DNA of 64,000 nt from assembly GCF_000330505.1 (NCBI RefSeq), contig NW_004191622.1, positions 188,853 through 252,852 on the forward strand, given 5' to 3'. Shown one piece after another: positions 18,388 to 29,062 of this stretch; the first letter of the stretch is position 1, and each line of letters opens with the position of its first letter. Source of the DNA: Entamoeba invadens IP1. Taxonomy: Eukaryota > Evosea > Mastigamoebida > Endamoebidae. The translations under genes were made by a program, and so were the position numbers. Below the pieces are notes generated by a model that saw nothing but the letters and a program-made list of their open reading frames with translations, had not been told where the DNA came from and ran no database searches.

Positions 18388-21342
18388 TTAACACTTTCCA
18401 AGTTGTGTGCAAACTTCAGTGACTTCGAACTTAGCCGGATCGAACGTGTGCAACGCCTTCATAGCCATGTTCATCGCCTGGTGATAACATTCCTTCTGTC
18501 TATCAGCAGCAATTCTTGTGCAGACGCCTCTCAGTCTATTCAAGATGATCGAGTCAGACTCATGTCTAGTGATTCCGTACTTCGCAACCTTTCCAAGCTT
18601 TCTGCAGATCTTACAGTCGGTCTGTTTCATGCACTTCTTTCCTTTTGGTTTCAGTGCGGCCTTCAACTTATTGATGACGTATGCAGTCTTATTGATCTTC
18701 TTCTGTGTTTTGTCGATCGAGTGGTCCAAATCTTCAATATCGGAGTCGATAACCTTCAAGTTTCTAATGGCTCTCTTCTGTACATCTGGGTTGATCGTGT
18801 AAAGTGCCTTCTTCGAGACAACTGGTCTTTGTTGTTGTTTAATGCCAAGTCGCGTCTTCAAGTCAGACAACTTCACATTGAGCAAGTTGAAGTATTCCTT
18901 CGAAAGTCTCAAGGTTCTGACAATGAGTCTCTTTTGTTGTTTTTCCGCAGTCGCGTAGTCGGTCTGTAAGTCTCCAAGTGATGTCTTGACAAGTCTCAGT
19001 CGATCATTCAAAGCAGCCTTAGCCAACGTCTGTGTGACATATGGTTGTTTCTTGAAGATCTCGTTCAGTTGGTCTTGATACTTCGCCATTTTTCTCTTCA
19101 ATTGGTTCTTTTTCAATTCAAATTTCAAGTACTTCTTGTTGTACTTCTTAAAGATGACTTTCGCTCTTCTGATCGCGGTGTATTGGCTGTGTCTCACAAA
19201 CAATTGGTTGACCTTTGAGATCTTCTTGACTAGTTTATACAACTCAAGTTGAATCATCTTTCCGTCCTTTCTGACATACTTCAATTCCTTGTTCAAACTC
19301 TTCATCGTCTTGAAGTCGGTGGTCTTCTTAATCAAAGTCGTCGTGTCCTTCTCGGATTTCGCAAGTTGTCTCAACTCAGACAATTTCCAAGTCTGTTCAG
19401 CGTACATTTGGCTTCTTCTCGTGTGCAATCTATTGATCGCCTTAGTTTTCAAAACTTCATATTTCGATCGTGCAGTGTCCTTCTTAATCTTCAAACTCTT
19501 CTTCAGTTCCTTCGCCTTCTCAAGTTTGTTGACATACTTCTTCATCTTCCTCATCATTTTAACTTGTTTGAATGGACTTCCATTGTGTTCTTTGACTTGT
19601 GAACTGAAGACCTCAACCTTCTTTGTTAGTCTCTTGATAACAACTTTCACACGTTTGTACATCTTCTTCTTGTCCTTATAGAATTTCTTTGCTGCTGCAA
19701 GTTCTTCCTTTCTGATGGTCTCAAGCTTTCTCAAGACGTGGCCGTTTCTTCCATGATATCTCTTCAGTGTGTTCTTCACTTGTTTCTCTTGGATTTGTAA
19801 GTTTCTCATCTTCACCAACAAGATCTCCTTTTGTCCGCTTTGTTTTCTGACTCGAATAGCCATGATCTCTTGTCTCAAATGGTTCAACTTGCCTTTCAAT
19901 CGGCTCATAGTGATGACTATCTTTGCAATCCTCTTCTTTTGTATCTTTCTGAACCTTCTCTCAAGCGATGAGAGTCTGTTCTCAAGTCTCAATATCTTCT
20001 TGTTGTTTCTTCTGATCTTCCCCGTCGCTATTTTAACTTCCTTCTTATATACTCTTAATCTTCTCTTAATTCGAAGTCTGTTCATTGGGCAAAGTCCCAT
20101 TCTTCTTTTCAATTTATTCAACTTCTGGATTCTTGTCATATATTCCTTTTTAGTGACCTTCGCAGCGTCCTTAGAGAGTCTGTGTTGTGAAATTCTAATT
20201 TTAGCGTCGTTCATCTTTTGTCTCAAAATTGAGTATTGATACACTCGTATTCTCTTCTCTCCTTTCTCCTGGAATTCCTCAAGTTCAGTTCTGACTTTGT
20301 CAAGTTGATTCATCGCAGCAGATTTCTTATCAACCACCTTTTGTAACTCAACAGTGTCGACCTTGTGCGTTTTCTTCGCTTGATTAATAATAGTTTCAAT
20401 GCTCTTTTGTAATCCATTGACTTGTGCAGTCGCCTTTGCAACATCCAAAATTCTCAATTTTTGGTCATATTTCCAGCCCTTAATATATCTATTCATATTC
20501 TTAATAGTAGCTGTGATGGAGTTCCATCTCGCCTTCTTTTGTGCTTTTCTCGTCTTGTGGATGTTCACTCGAGCCTCAATCTTGACTAACATAGTCTTAG
20601 CAACCTTCTGTTTGTTAATAAGTTTCTTTCTCTCCCCCTCATTCTCAACGTTGTCAAGCTTCTTTTCGATCTTTTTGATCATCTTCTTGATCGCTTTGAC
20701 TCTGGCAATCCTCTCAAGCTGTCTCATTCTCTTAGCGACGTATCTCTTCTTCTTCGTGTCGAGGTCCGTCTTCGTTGACGCTATTTTGGCGTGTAACTTT
20801 GTCAGTTTGAATTCGGCTCTCTTCAAGTGTCGATTTTCCTTATTGATTTTGTTCTCGTAGTGTTGGAGTCTCTTCGCTATCTTCTCGACCTTCAAGTTAT
20901 TCTTCGTCTGCTTGTTGCTCAACTTCAGTTTCTCTCCAATCGCCTTTTTAACAGCATCGCTCACTAACTGATCTGCCTCTGCCATCGTTTTGTTGTTCTT
21001 CTTCGCTTCTAAACGCACTTTAGCCGGTTCGAGGTCAAGTGCCTTAATTTGTTCCAAGTACTCCAAAGAGACCTTTGTTGCCTCTTTCTTCTCATTCAAC
21101 GTCGTGTCGCGGACTTTCTGGTACGTCTCTTTATTCGCCTTGAACACGGAGATTTTCTTCTTCAGGTGTTGTTTTAAATGGTCCTGATGTTTCTTAATGC
21201 GGAGGAACTCGACGGCAAATCTCTGTTCAGCCTTCTTCTCTAACTCCTTTCTGTCCTTGTGGGACACCTCATACGTCACTTTAACAACTTCACTTGAAAG
21301 AACTAAGAGAACAAGTGTAAATAGAATCACTGTGCTTCTCAT
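18388..21342 (-). CDS. Secreted long-helical SAPLIP (saposin-like) protein
   Basis: This is a 984-residue protein with a signal peptide (MRSTVILFTLVLLVLSS). Residues about 25-890 are an almost continuous Lys/Arg/Glu-rich helix with heptad-like Leu/Ile spacing and no Pro-rich breaks, a coiled-coil rod. The last 75 residues hold six Cys in saposin-B order (CxxC, then VC, EC, and VC..GKC) spaced as in amoebapores and other Entamoeba SAPLIPs. The E. histolytica SAPLIP family is known to have one C-terminal saposin-like domain behind N-terminal regions of very different length, and this is at the long end. Only some SAPLIPs form pores; many bind lipid without lysis. Here the saposin domain is likely secreted or lysosomal, and the rod may be a proregion or a structural stalk. 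Coding sequence is GC-richer and codon-biased, suggesting high expression. Confidence 0.8.
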   Translation of the reverse strand: MRSTVILFTLVLLVLSSEVVKVTYEVSHKDRKELEKKAEQRFAVEFLRIKKHQDHLKQHLKKKISVFKANKETYQKVRDTTLNEKKEATKVSLEYLEQIKALDLEPAKVRLEAKKNNKTMAEADQLVSDAVKKAIGEKLKLSNKQTKNNLKVEKIAKRLQHYENKINKENRHLKRAEFKLTKLHAKIASTKTDLDTKKKRYVAKRMRQLERIARVKAIKKMIKKIEKKLDNVENEGERKKLINKQKVAKTMLVKIEARVNIHKTRKAQKKARWNSITATIKNMNRYIKGWKYDQKLRILDVAKATAQVNGLQKSIETIINQAKKTHKVDTVELQKVVDKKSAAMNQLDKVRTELEEFQEKGEKRIRVYQYSILRQKMNDAKIRISQHRLSKDAAKVTKKEYMTRIQKLNKLKRRMGLCPMNRLRIKRRLRVYKKEVKIATGKIRRNNKKILRLENRLSSLERRFRKIQKKRIAKIVITMSRLKGKLNHLRQEIMAIRVRKQSGQKEILLVKMRNLQIQEKQVKNTLKRYHGRNGHVLRKLETIRKEELAAAKKFYKDKKKMYKRVKVVIKRLTKKVEVFSSQVKEHNGSPFKQVKMMRKMKKYVNKLEKAKELKKSLKIKKDTARSKYEVLKTKAINRLHTRRSQMYAEQTWKLSELRQLAKSEKDTTTLIKKTTDFKTMKSLNKELKYVRKDGKMIQLELYKLVKKISKVNQLFVRHSQYTAIRRAKVIFKKYNKKYLKFELKKNQLKRKMAKYQDQLNEIFKKQPYVTQTLAKAALNDRLRLVKTSLGDLQTDYATAEKQQKRLIVRTLRLSKEYFNLLNVKLSDLKTRLGIKQQQRPVVSKKALYTINPDVQKRAIRNLKVIDSDIEDLDHSIDKTQKKINKTAYVINKLKAALKPKGKKCMKQTDCKICRKLGKVAKYGITRHESDSIILNRLRGVCTRIAADRQKECYHQAMNMAMKALHTFDPAKFEVTEVCTQLGKC

Positions 21343-21765
21343 GATAATATATTTTCAAGTTCTTTGTGTTTTTTTTTGAAGTTCGTGGGCTATTTATATT
21401 TGATGTGATTTTGTCGTGTTTAATGGTTGTTTTATAGTTCGTTTTAAATTCTGTATGGTTTTTCTTTTGATGAAGAAAAGAGTTTTTATGAGTTCTTTCA
21501 GAAGTGATTCGTCTTGATTTTTATTTTCTGTTTTTAAAAAATGTTTTTCTTTTTTTGCTTAATATTTTAAATAGTTTAAGAAACTATCAAATTATACAAG
21601 TGATCAATATTAAATAATAATAATAAAAAAACCAAAAATAAATATATTTATATAATAAACTATTATATAATTATAAAATAGTATTTATTTCATTCATTTG
21701 TTTTCAATGATTTTTTTGCCAATTTGATGTTTAATTTCCACACCGTAGTGAAAAATAAATAGTAA
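21343..21765. promoter_or_regulatory. Divergent promoter region
   Basis: About 420 bases separate two divergently transcribed genes (the SAPLIP protein and the FYVE-like protein), so both promoters must lie here. It is T-rich near the SAPLIP start and A/T-only elsewhere. No specific element could be assigned. Confidence 0.4.
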
Positions 21766-22974
21766 ATGATTTATTCTGAACTAATAAAGAGAATGAATAT
21801 TTGCACCACTCCAATAAAATATGACGAGCACAAAACGGAGATAGAAAATATACAGAGGAAACTCTCGTTAATATTCAACGGTGAAAAAGTTTCAACACAC
21901 ACACTTCGTTGTCGAACAACGTGTTTTTGTGATACACGACTCAGACTGTTACACAAGTGTTACTTTTGTGAGAGAGGTATATGTAAAAAGTGTTCTTTTG
22001 TAGTTACCATTAATACCTCCGCCTCATTCAAAGTACATCTCTGCAGAAAATGTCATCTCCTCTATGACTACATTCAACACAAAAATTGTATTGCTTACGT
22101 TTTAAACGATAACTTGGAGTCTTCAGCAATACAAATGCACTACACCATTTCGTTAGCAATAAAAAAGACTCAGAAAAAAATCACTCGTTTCGAAGAAATG
22201 GTTTTGGAACTCGACGACACTTTGAGGCATAACTTTCCTATATTTCCTTCTTTCGCAATGCGCTTCAATACCGTCATTCAAGAAATTTTGATATGTGACA
22301 CACAAAATGAAAAACTGATGCCGACAACATTCTTTCCGTCTCGACGCAATGCTTCCGAATATTTGAATTTAAGTACCATGACAAAGAGTATTGCTGTTAA
22401 ACTCACTTTAATGTCAAAAGTTATTCAACCCTATGTGAAACCAATCACAAAGTATGTATTGGACAGTGTTGTTATCCCACACTCATGCCCCCTCTTCGTA
22501 TCAATTCCTGTGTGTCGCACGACTTGCTTCAGTTTGATCATTTGTGATGAAAACACAAAGTACACAGAGAAGAAGATAGTAGACAACCCCATTCAAGCCA
22601 ATTTCATTGAACCACAACAGACGTGTACGGTATTCTCAACTCAAAAATTTCATTTGCCTCCTCTAGCTTCATCGCATTCAACCACTCAAATGACTATCAT
22701 TACCCCAGACAACGTCATCGACTTCATTCACCTGTTTTCGGTGAAACCAAAATTTTGTCGCAATGGCGATCAAGTCACTTTAAAAGGTCCCGACTCCGTC
22801 GTTGGCTTCTCTTCAGTCATCAAAGTCAATTCATACAAAATCAAACGTGAAGGGCCACAGATAAGAGGAATACACCCCTTTGTGATAAACCACGCGGCAG
22901 GATGGACTGACATCACTGTTTCTTATCACAACCAAAACTACGTCTTGCCTTCATTCATTTACGTCCAACTTTAA
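21766..22974 (+). CDS. FYVE-like zinc-finger protein
   Basis: This is a 402-residue protein. Residues about 49-97 carry Cys pairs in a cross-brace pattern (RCRTTCFCD...HKCYFCERGICKKC...HLCRKC), the layout of FYVE/PHD-type zinc fingers. The strict FYVE signature (R+HHCR) is not present, so binding to phosphatidylinositol-3-phosphate is uncertain. The middle (about 110-260) is helical. The last 90 residues look beta-rich, ending in WTDITVSYHNQNYVLPSFIYVQL-like strands, perhaps an Ig/IPT-like fold. Entamoeba has many FYVE-type proteins, often with RhoGEF domains, but no RhoGEF is visible here. It is probably a membrane-traffic or signalling adaptor. Confidence 0.65.
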   Translation: MIYSELIKRMNICTTPIKYDEHKTEIENIQRKLSLIFNGEKVSTHTLRCRTTCFCDTRLRLLHKCYFCERGICKKCSFVVTINTSASFKVHLCRKCHLLYDYIQHKNCIAYVLNDNLESSAIQMHYTISLAIKKTQKKITRFEEMVLELDDTLRHNFPIFPSFAMRFNTVIQEILICDTQNEKLMPTTFFPSRRNASEYLNLSTMTKSIAVKLTLMSKVIQPYVKPITKYVLDSVVIPHSCPLFVSIPVCRTTCFSLIICDENTKYTEKKIVDNPIQANFIEPQQTCTVFSTQKFHLPPLASSHSTTQMTIITPDNVIDFIHLFSVKPKFCRNGDQVTLKGPDSVVGFSSVIKVNSYKIKREGPQIRGIHPFVINHAAGWTDITVSYHNQNYVLPSFIYVQL

Positions 22975-23205
22975 TTTTCAGTTGATTGCATCGCTTTAAT
23001 AGGGGTCTTATATAACGAGCTCAAATTTTAAATTATTGTGCGTATTTTACAAGTGATTGTTTTTATTAACGTTATTTAAAAACAACGCGTTAATTAATTT
23101 TTATAGGACTTTTACCTCGTTAATTAATTAATTATAAAAAGTCGATTATAATTTATAGTAAATTAATTAATTAAAAAGAGTTAATTATACTTTATAATAA
23201 ATTAA

Positions 23206-23793
23206 TTATAAAATGAGTGCAATTAATATCAGTGCAATACAAACAACATTTCTCACATCCCCCGACTTTATAACACTTTTCTTTGTGTTATTATAAAACG
23301 TATCTCGTGCTTTACATAACATCCCAAGAGGCGATTTTTCACCTTCACAAGCAAATTTGCCAGTAATCAAATTGTTTGAGGAACAGACAGCTGTGAATGG
23401 CTTGTCGTACTTGTCCGGTGTAGTACACATCGCATCTTTGAATGTGTAGAGTGTATACTTATTGGGGTCACTCCCCGTCTTGTTGACATAAACGTAAGTC
23501 ATGTTCACGTTTGAAAGGCGATAACAAAACTTCTTGGAGGGAAGAGCAGTGCACTTGTTCTCCTCAATATTGTAACAACTGAATCGTCCACGAGACCCAA
23601 CAAAATTGCAGTTTGTGTTAATGATCTCCCGCTTGAAACAATTTAACATGCCACACACTTTAACGGGATATCGGACGCGTTGCGGAACAGCAACTAATTG
23701 CGTCGCTGGTGTGATAGGATTCAATTTTGCTCGGAAGAGATAATCATCGGCGTAACATGATAAAATGAAGAGAAACACAACATTGCACGTCAT
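23206..23793 (-). CDS. Small Cys-rich surface protein, likely GPI-anchored
   Basis: This is a 195-residue protein. I prefer the ATG at 23793; one codon further out is a GTG. The N-terminus (MTCNVVFLFILSCYA) is a short signal peptide. The body has about 12 Cys in pairs and several Asn sequons. The C-terminus ends in a hydrophobic run (VVCIALILIALIL) with no cytoplasmic tail, preceded by polar residues, the usual shape of a GPI-attachment signal. No family was recognised. It is likely a cell-surface protein of the amoeba. Confidence 0.7.
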   Translation of the reverse strand: MTCNVVFLFILSCYADDYLFRAKLNPITPATQLVAVPQRVRYPVKVCGMLNCFKREIINTNCNFVGSRGRFSCYNIEENKCTALPSKKFCYRLSNVNMTYVYVNKTGSDPNKYTLYTFKDAMCTTPDKYDKPFTAVCSSNNLITGKFACEGEKSPLGMLCKARDTFYNNTKKSVIKSGDVRNVVCIALILIALIL

Positions 23794-23977
23794 CACACAA
23801 AATACGTTTTGAGTGTTTTTGTGGTGAGTTGTTCTTTAACTATGTTTTTAATATTTTTAACTATTTTCTACTCTCATACATGGAAACAAAAAATTCAGTC
23901 TAAATGAAAGGTCAATTTCCTAACATTAATTTTACTAGTAATATGGTTAAAGAAACTATGACGAAGAATTAATAAAT

Positions 23978-25961
23978 TCAGTTGGTTTTCTGCATCTCAG
24001 TGAGCTTCTTCTGCGCCAGTGCAACATCTGACATTCCTCTTTTCTTATTGACGAAGTAAAGGATAACTGTGAGTGCAAGTACAACGACAGTAGTGATGAA
24101 GAGTTGTGGCTTATTAAAGTTATACGTTGAGTCAAATGACAACAACGGAGTGATCTGTGAGAAGTAGAAGTCGTTTCCACTTGCCATGACATAAGTCGCA
24201 GATTCCAATTCCCCGGGGTGTGTTTCAACACGGTTGACATCTAAGTCAATTCCTTTTAATATAAAATCGTCTTTTGTGATATTCAATGTCGCAACATAAG
24301 GTACTTCTCCCATCTCTTGGTCTTGTTTCACCATCTCAAATGGCGCTTTTGTTCCAGTAAGAGTCTTAGGATTAATCACGTACAATTGTCCTTCAGAATA
24401 GACTATAAGTTACTATCTTTAATAATATTATTATTATAATTATATTATATATGTGTATTAATCTATTTCTTAATAACAATATAGAATAATATAATAACAT
24501 ACCTAATACCATTTTGTTGGCTATTCCTAAGGTTGATACAGTAACTGTGGCTAAGTCAACACTATATGGAAGATTCGTTGTTTTCACAATTGTTGAAATC
24601 TTCGGGAGATTAAACACGTCATAACTTTCGGCCTTCCAATCAACGGTTTCTTCAAAAAGTTCAATTGATAAAATTTGCGTGTTTTTCTGGACTTTGACAA
24701 AACAAATCACAAAACCCTGAAAAACAACACATCGCGTTTTTTCAGCAGTTTCTGGAAGATTCACACTTTCGAGGATTTTCCCACTAATCATTTCAATCAC
24801 ATTTATTTTGGTGTGAGAAACTACAGCACTTACTGATTTCAACGAAAATGGAATTTTAACCCCTCTATCGCTCGTTGCTTTCCCAACGTTACCTACAACT
24901 TCTTCACTATGAACTTTGAACACATTTTCATGATCGTAATTTCTTATTACAATGGCACCATCTGCAGATATCTTATATACTTCTTGGTCACCAATTACAT
25001 ACGACCCAATAACATTTTTGCCAATGGTAAAAATTTTGTTATTCTCCAAAATAGCGACAAATCCACCCGGAATGGTTTTGCACAATTTCACTTTTCCAAT
25101 CTCGGATTCGTTTTGCAGAAAAACTTTCCCGTTGTAATCCACAACTCCCATTTCTTTACTTAATAATTCTGGTGTTACTATTTCTTCTGAATATTCAGAC
25201 GCGTCATATGTAGTGAATAAGAAATAATGACCGGATCCATTCACTTTTTTAATCAAAATCTCTTCATTATTAAACACGGCATATACTTTCCCACTTTTTC
25301 GAATAAAACAGGGAATTCCTCTTGAAAATAAGGTCGATACTATTTGAGTCCCATCTATCTCTTTCACTAATTCCCCTATTCTATTAGTTATAAGAACTTT
25401 ACCATCTTCTATAATTAAACAAAAGCGGTCATTCATTGCGGAACATTTGGTATCTTTCTGTAGGAAATACTCATCAACGGGTTTATCTAAATTGTTCACA
25501 GAGACTTTCGAGAGAAGACTGCCATCCCTTGTAGCATATTTAAACACTTCATCCCCAACTAGTACTTCCAAATTGTTTGTATAAATAGACCATGTCCCTG
25601 AGACAGAAATCTGATACTCCATTTCTCCTTTTTGATCAAAACTCGTGACGTGATTCTCATACACTACAAACACTTGCTGCGGCCCAACAGTTACGTGTTT
25701 GCCACCTTTCTCAATATGTCTCCTCCACCCTGTTCATGAACTTGTACTATACTTGTATTATATTAAAACTATACACTAAACCAAACCCATATTCCCTTGG
25801 AAGTCGACTTTTGTGAGAAGACCTTCTTCCGCTGAATACAAATAAAAATCTTTGTTGACACCAACACTACTCACACTTCCTGTGCCTTTGCTGTAATACT
25901 CATTCTCGACTCGGAGAGACAAAACAGTCACAAAGAGAGCTACCAGTAAAACAGGGTTCAT
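23978..25961 (-). CDS. EMC1: ER membrane complex subunit 1 (EMC1), reduced, two introns
   Basis: Exons 25961-25787, 25729-24503 and 24402-23978 join to 608 residues. Intron 1 (57 bases) runs GTTTGG...CAG; intron 2 (100 bases) runs GTATGT...TAG. The joins restore GNMGWRRHIEKGG and KMVLVYSEGQLYVINP, both like EMC1 propeller strands. It has a signal peptide, a lumenal beta-propeller made of 'xxVxxxxxxGxxxW' strands, and the diagnostic C-terminal block ESATYVMASGNDFYFSQITP followed by one membrane helix (LFITTVVVLALTVILYFV). EMC1 scaffolds the ER insertase for tail-anchored and multipass proteins. Other EMC1 proteins are about 900-1000 residues, so one propeller seems shortened or lost. Confidence 0.8.
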
Positions 25962-26252
25962 GCTTTTTGAGTTTGATGCTAAATAACATTTTTAAAAAAT
26001 GTTTTTAAAAAACATCATCAATAATGAGCAGTATTATAATTGTATAGTTTCTACTTATTATTTATCAGAAAAAATAACCCGTCATGTTGTGATGGGTCAT
26101 TGTTATGAAATTTATTTCTAAGATTGTTGAATTAATATTTTATGATACGTGTTTTACTGAATTACAGTGCCAATATATTTTAATTACAATATCAATAGTA
26201 AATAAATAGATTAATTATTGACATAATAGTTTATTTTATCCTAATTTCAAGA

Positions 26253-26334
26253 GACAACGTGGCCGAGTGGTCCAAGGGGTATGACTCGAAATCATTTCTC
26301 ATTTGAGGCGTAGGTTCAAATCCTGCCGTTGTCG
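26253..26334 (+). tRNA. tRNA-Ser (anticodon CGA)
   Basis: The 7-base acceptor stem is GACAACG with CGTTGTC. The A box is TGGCCGAGTGG and the B box GGTTCAAATCC. The anticodon loop CTCGAAA places CGA at 26287-26289, which reads UCG (Ser). The long variable arm typical of serine tRNA is present (TTTCTCATTTGAGGC region). There is no intron. A run of Ts right after the gene (26335-26339) is a polymerase III terminator. It stands alone between protein genes, whereas most Entamoeba tRNA genes studied are in tandem arrays. Confidence 0.95.
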
Positions 26335-26507
26335 TTTTTCATTTTATTTTTTATTTATTTTTTTTCAGTAGTTTCTCAATCTAATTCAATAAATAAAATG
26401 TACTATTAACTCATTAACATCAATGAATTAACACCTTGAATACACACAACCAAAACACTTGACAAGAATTACTAATTTATAGTAGACGTCCATAAAAGTG
26501 GATACAA

Positions 26508-28089
26508 TCAGTGGTTGCTTTGATAATGATTAACCCTGTCTTGTACTGTCACTTTATCTTTTTCTTTATCCTTTGCACTTGGTTGAGTACTTGTTTGCTT
26601 TGGTTTCGACTTTCCAAACACAAAAGTGATATCTTGTTGTTGTTGCATTCTTTTCTTCTCTTTGACGACTGGTGTTTTTGGCAAAGCCGTTTGTGGGCGC
26701 ATTTTCTCTTTGGCTTCTTTTGTTTCTTTGACCTCTTTGTTCTCTTTCAAGTCTTTCACGTCCTTTTGTTCCTTTTGTTTTTGCTTTGCAACAGTAAGAT
26801 CGGGCAATGGCTTTTTCTTCGTGGGCAGTTTCTTTCTTTCCGCGCGCTTTTGGATCATCCCAAGCACTTCCGCGTCATTCCCGCCAAGGACTTTTGTTGC
26901 TCGTTTCAATGCTCTCGACTTCCTGAACACCAATTGATCGACGTCGTCGGGGAAGATTTCCGCAAACTTCGAGATATACACTTCCAGCAGTTGAATGCAC
27001 TTCGCGAGGGACAGTGTATCGATGTCTTCAAATGAAAAGAGGGTTGGTGCCAAACAGACTGCCAAGTTCTTTGCGTTCATTAAATTGATATCTTCGTACG
27101 CCGTGATTTTCGAGAGGAGTCGCACCAACTGTTTAAACATCGTGAAGTTCTCTGGGAGTAATTCAGTCAACGAGTTCTTCAGACCAACAACTCCATTCAT
27201 CTCATAATTTTTAATCGTTAATTTCGTCACTTCCGCATCAAACAAATGCTCAGGAAGTTCTCTCAGAAACTTCTTGAACACCGCGGCAACCAGATCCGGT
27301 TGGAAGTCTTCAAACGATGATATCGAGAGGCGATGATACAAGTCGTCAATTTGTTGTTTATTCCCCGTCGTGATTTCTCTGAAGATCCCAGGGACGTTGA
27401 ATCCCTTTTCGTATAAGTAATTGACTATTGACTCAATAGCAAGTGGAAGTTGTGAGTTGTTTCTCTGTTCCGTCACCAAAATAGAAGTGATTGACTTATT
27501 ACAATATAACGCGGAAGGTTGACTATGTTGGATGAAGTACTGTTGTTTCAATTCCTGTGCTTCCGAGACCAATATGTCCAGCGTTTCGTTCTGATTAAAA
27601 AAGACACTTCCCGCGTCAAAGAGTGTTATAAATGGGTGTAAGAAATTGTTATACATTAATGGGATGTTCCACGAGTTCATCGTTTCAAGTTGGTGATACT
27701 TCTGTATCACTATTTCTTCATTCTCGTCGGTGAGATGTGATTTCATTTCCGCTATAGTTTTTAAAGTCGCTTTAAACGTCGAATCACCAACACATGAAAT
27801 GTTCTGATTTGTTGTTTTAAATATGTTGGTGAGTAAGCTCAAAGTGTCAGACATCACCTGACTCGTTTCTTTATCTATTCTATTAGTTCATTTGAACTAT
27901 ATCAATAGATAGAATATGAAAAGAGTTAACAAACTCATCCCAGTCATCTCGGGATGTTCTCCAAGATACTTCACTTCTTTATTTAAAGACTCAACAAATT
28001 GGTCTAACGCCTTACTGACTGCGTGGAAGAACTTCTGTTGTCTTTGCCAGAAATTTTCAATTTGAACGACGTTTTTTCTCTTCTCGTCG
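26508..28089 (-). CDS. RhoGAP with BAR-like N-terminus, 5' end lost in assembly gap
   Basis: Exons 28089-27935 (open into the gap) and 27874-26508 are joined by a 60-base intron (GTTTGTTAAC...GAATAG). Translation then reads through HPEMTGM/NKETSQVMSD. The 5' exon is helical (VVQIENFWQRQQKFFHAVSK) and fits a BAR/F-BAR membrane-binding domain. The RhoGAP domain (about residues 170-340 of the visible protein) has the arginine finger GIFRE and NLMNAKNLAVCLAPTLF. The tail is Lys/Glu-rich with KExKE repeats, then Gln/Pro-rich. The plan matches the RhoGAP at 9410-11150, so the two may be paralogues. It is expected to inactivate Rho-family GTPases at membranes. The start codon must lie in the 100-base gap or just beyond it. 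Confidence 0.85.
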
Positions 28090-28189
28090 NNNNNNNNNNN
28101 NNNNNNNNNNNNNNNNNNNNNNNNNNNNNNNNNNNNNNNNNNNNNNNNNNNNNNNNNNNNNNNNNNNNNNNNNNNNNNNNNNNNNNNNN
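28090..28189. other. Assembly gap (100 N)
   Basis: A run of exactly 100 N, the conventional placeholder for a gap of unknown size. It interrupts the 5' part of the RhoGAP gene. Confidence 0.98.
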
Positions 28190-28253
28190 AATTTATAATA
28201 ACACATACTAAAAGTATAGAAAGAGATAAGTCTTTGTTTTACAAAAGAAAAGT

Positions 28254-28827
28254 TCAATCCACTTTCCGCTTTTTGCACGGTTCAGGCGCTGATGCGTTTT
28301 CTAATGAAAAGAAGTCTTTGAGTAACACAAGACCTTCATCTTCCATAAACCCTTTCATACAAAAATGGTCCGGCTTGTCTTCTGTATAGTACTGCGCATT
28401 AAACACAGTCATGACACTTCCACACCCACCAAACCTTTGATTAGAACAGCCATATATAATTTTGGTTATTCCACACTCGACTAAAGCAGAGGCACACATG
28501 ATACATGGTTCACACGTCACATACAAAGTACAGTCTTGAAAGTTTATATTGTGTTCCACAAGTTGGTCAATACATACTATTTCCGCGTGTAAAGTGCCCT
28601 GTGGGTGAATTACAGTAGTGATGATGTTATCTACTATTTAAGGGTTACTATACAAACTATATAGTAATTATACAAACGTCTTGAAACTCCTTTGTTCGAT
28701 TTCTGCCTTGAGCTACAACTTTCCCATCAGAAGTCACTATAACACACCCCACTGGCACTTCTAATGCTTTTAAAGCTTCTCTCCCTATTTCAAGTGCAAG
28801 ACTCATATATTTCTTGTCTGTTTCCAT
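28254..28827 (-). CDS. tRNA adenosine deaminase, ADAT2/TadA type (one intron)
   Basis: Exons 28827-28678 and 28598-28254 join to 164 residues. The 79-base intron runs GTTTGTATAA...CCCACAG and the join restores NRTKEFQD/GTLHAE. Zinc and catalytic residues are all present: H54 and E56 in HAE, and C82 and C85 in EPCIMC. The upstream VPVGCVIV block and the downstream YGCSNQRFGGCGSV block match ADAT2. This enzyme converts adenosine 34 of tRNA anticodons to inosine and normally works with the catalytically dead ADAT3. The C-terminal tail (PCKKRKVD) looks like a nuclear localisation signal of the SV40 type. The length is typical for the family. Confidence 0.92.
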
Positions 28828-29062
28828 CAACAAGTCGTTCTATTAATTAAGTAATTAGAAGTTTAAAACTAGACAGTCTCCAAATTTAACTCCATAAATT
28901 AATTATTTATAATTAAAAAAATAATTAAAATAATTATTTAAAATATAAATTAAAATAATAATATATAATAGTAGTGTCTATAGATTAGACATACAACTAT
29001 AAATAACTTAATTAAATATTAATACTTCAAATAATGGTAAAGAATGTTATTTAATTGTTAAT

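Noticed and set aside
18403..20860. Several hydrophobic plus-strand frames
   Set aside because: Shadows of the Lys/Arg-rich SAPLIP gene; Leu/Phe-rich complement of Lys/Glu codons.
26079..26099. ACCCGTCA/TGATGGGT hairpin before tRNA-Ser
   Set aside because: Short, with a G-T pair and no T-run; no reason to call it a gene or terminator.
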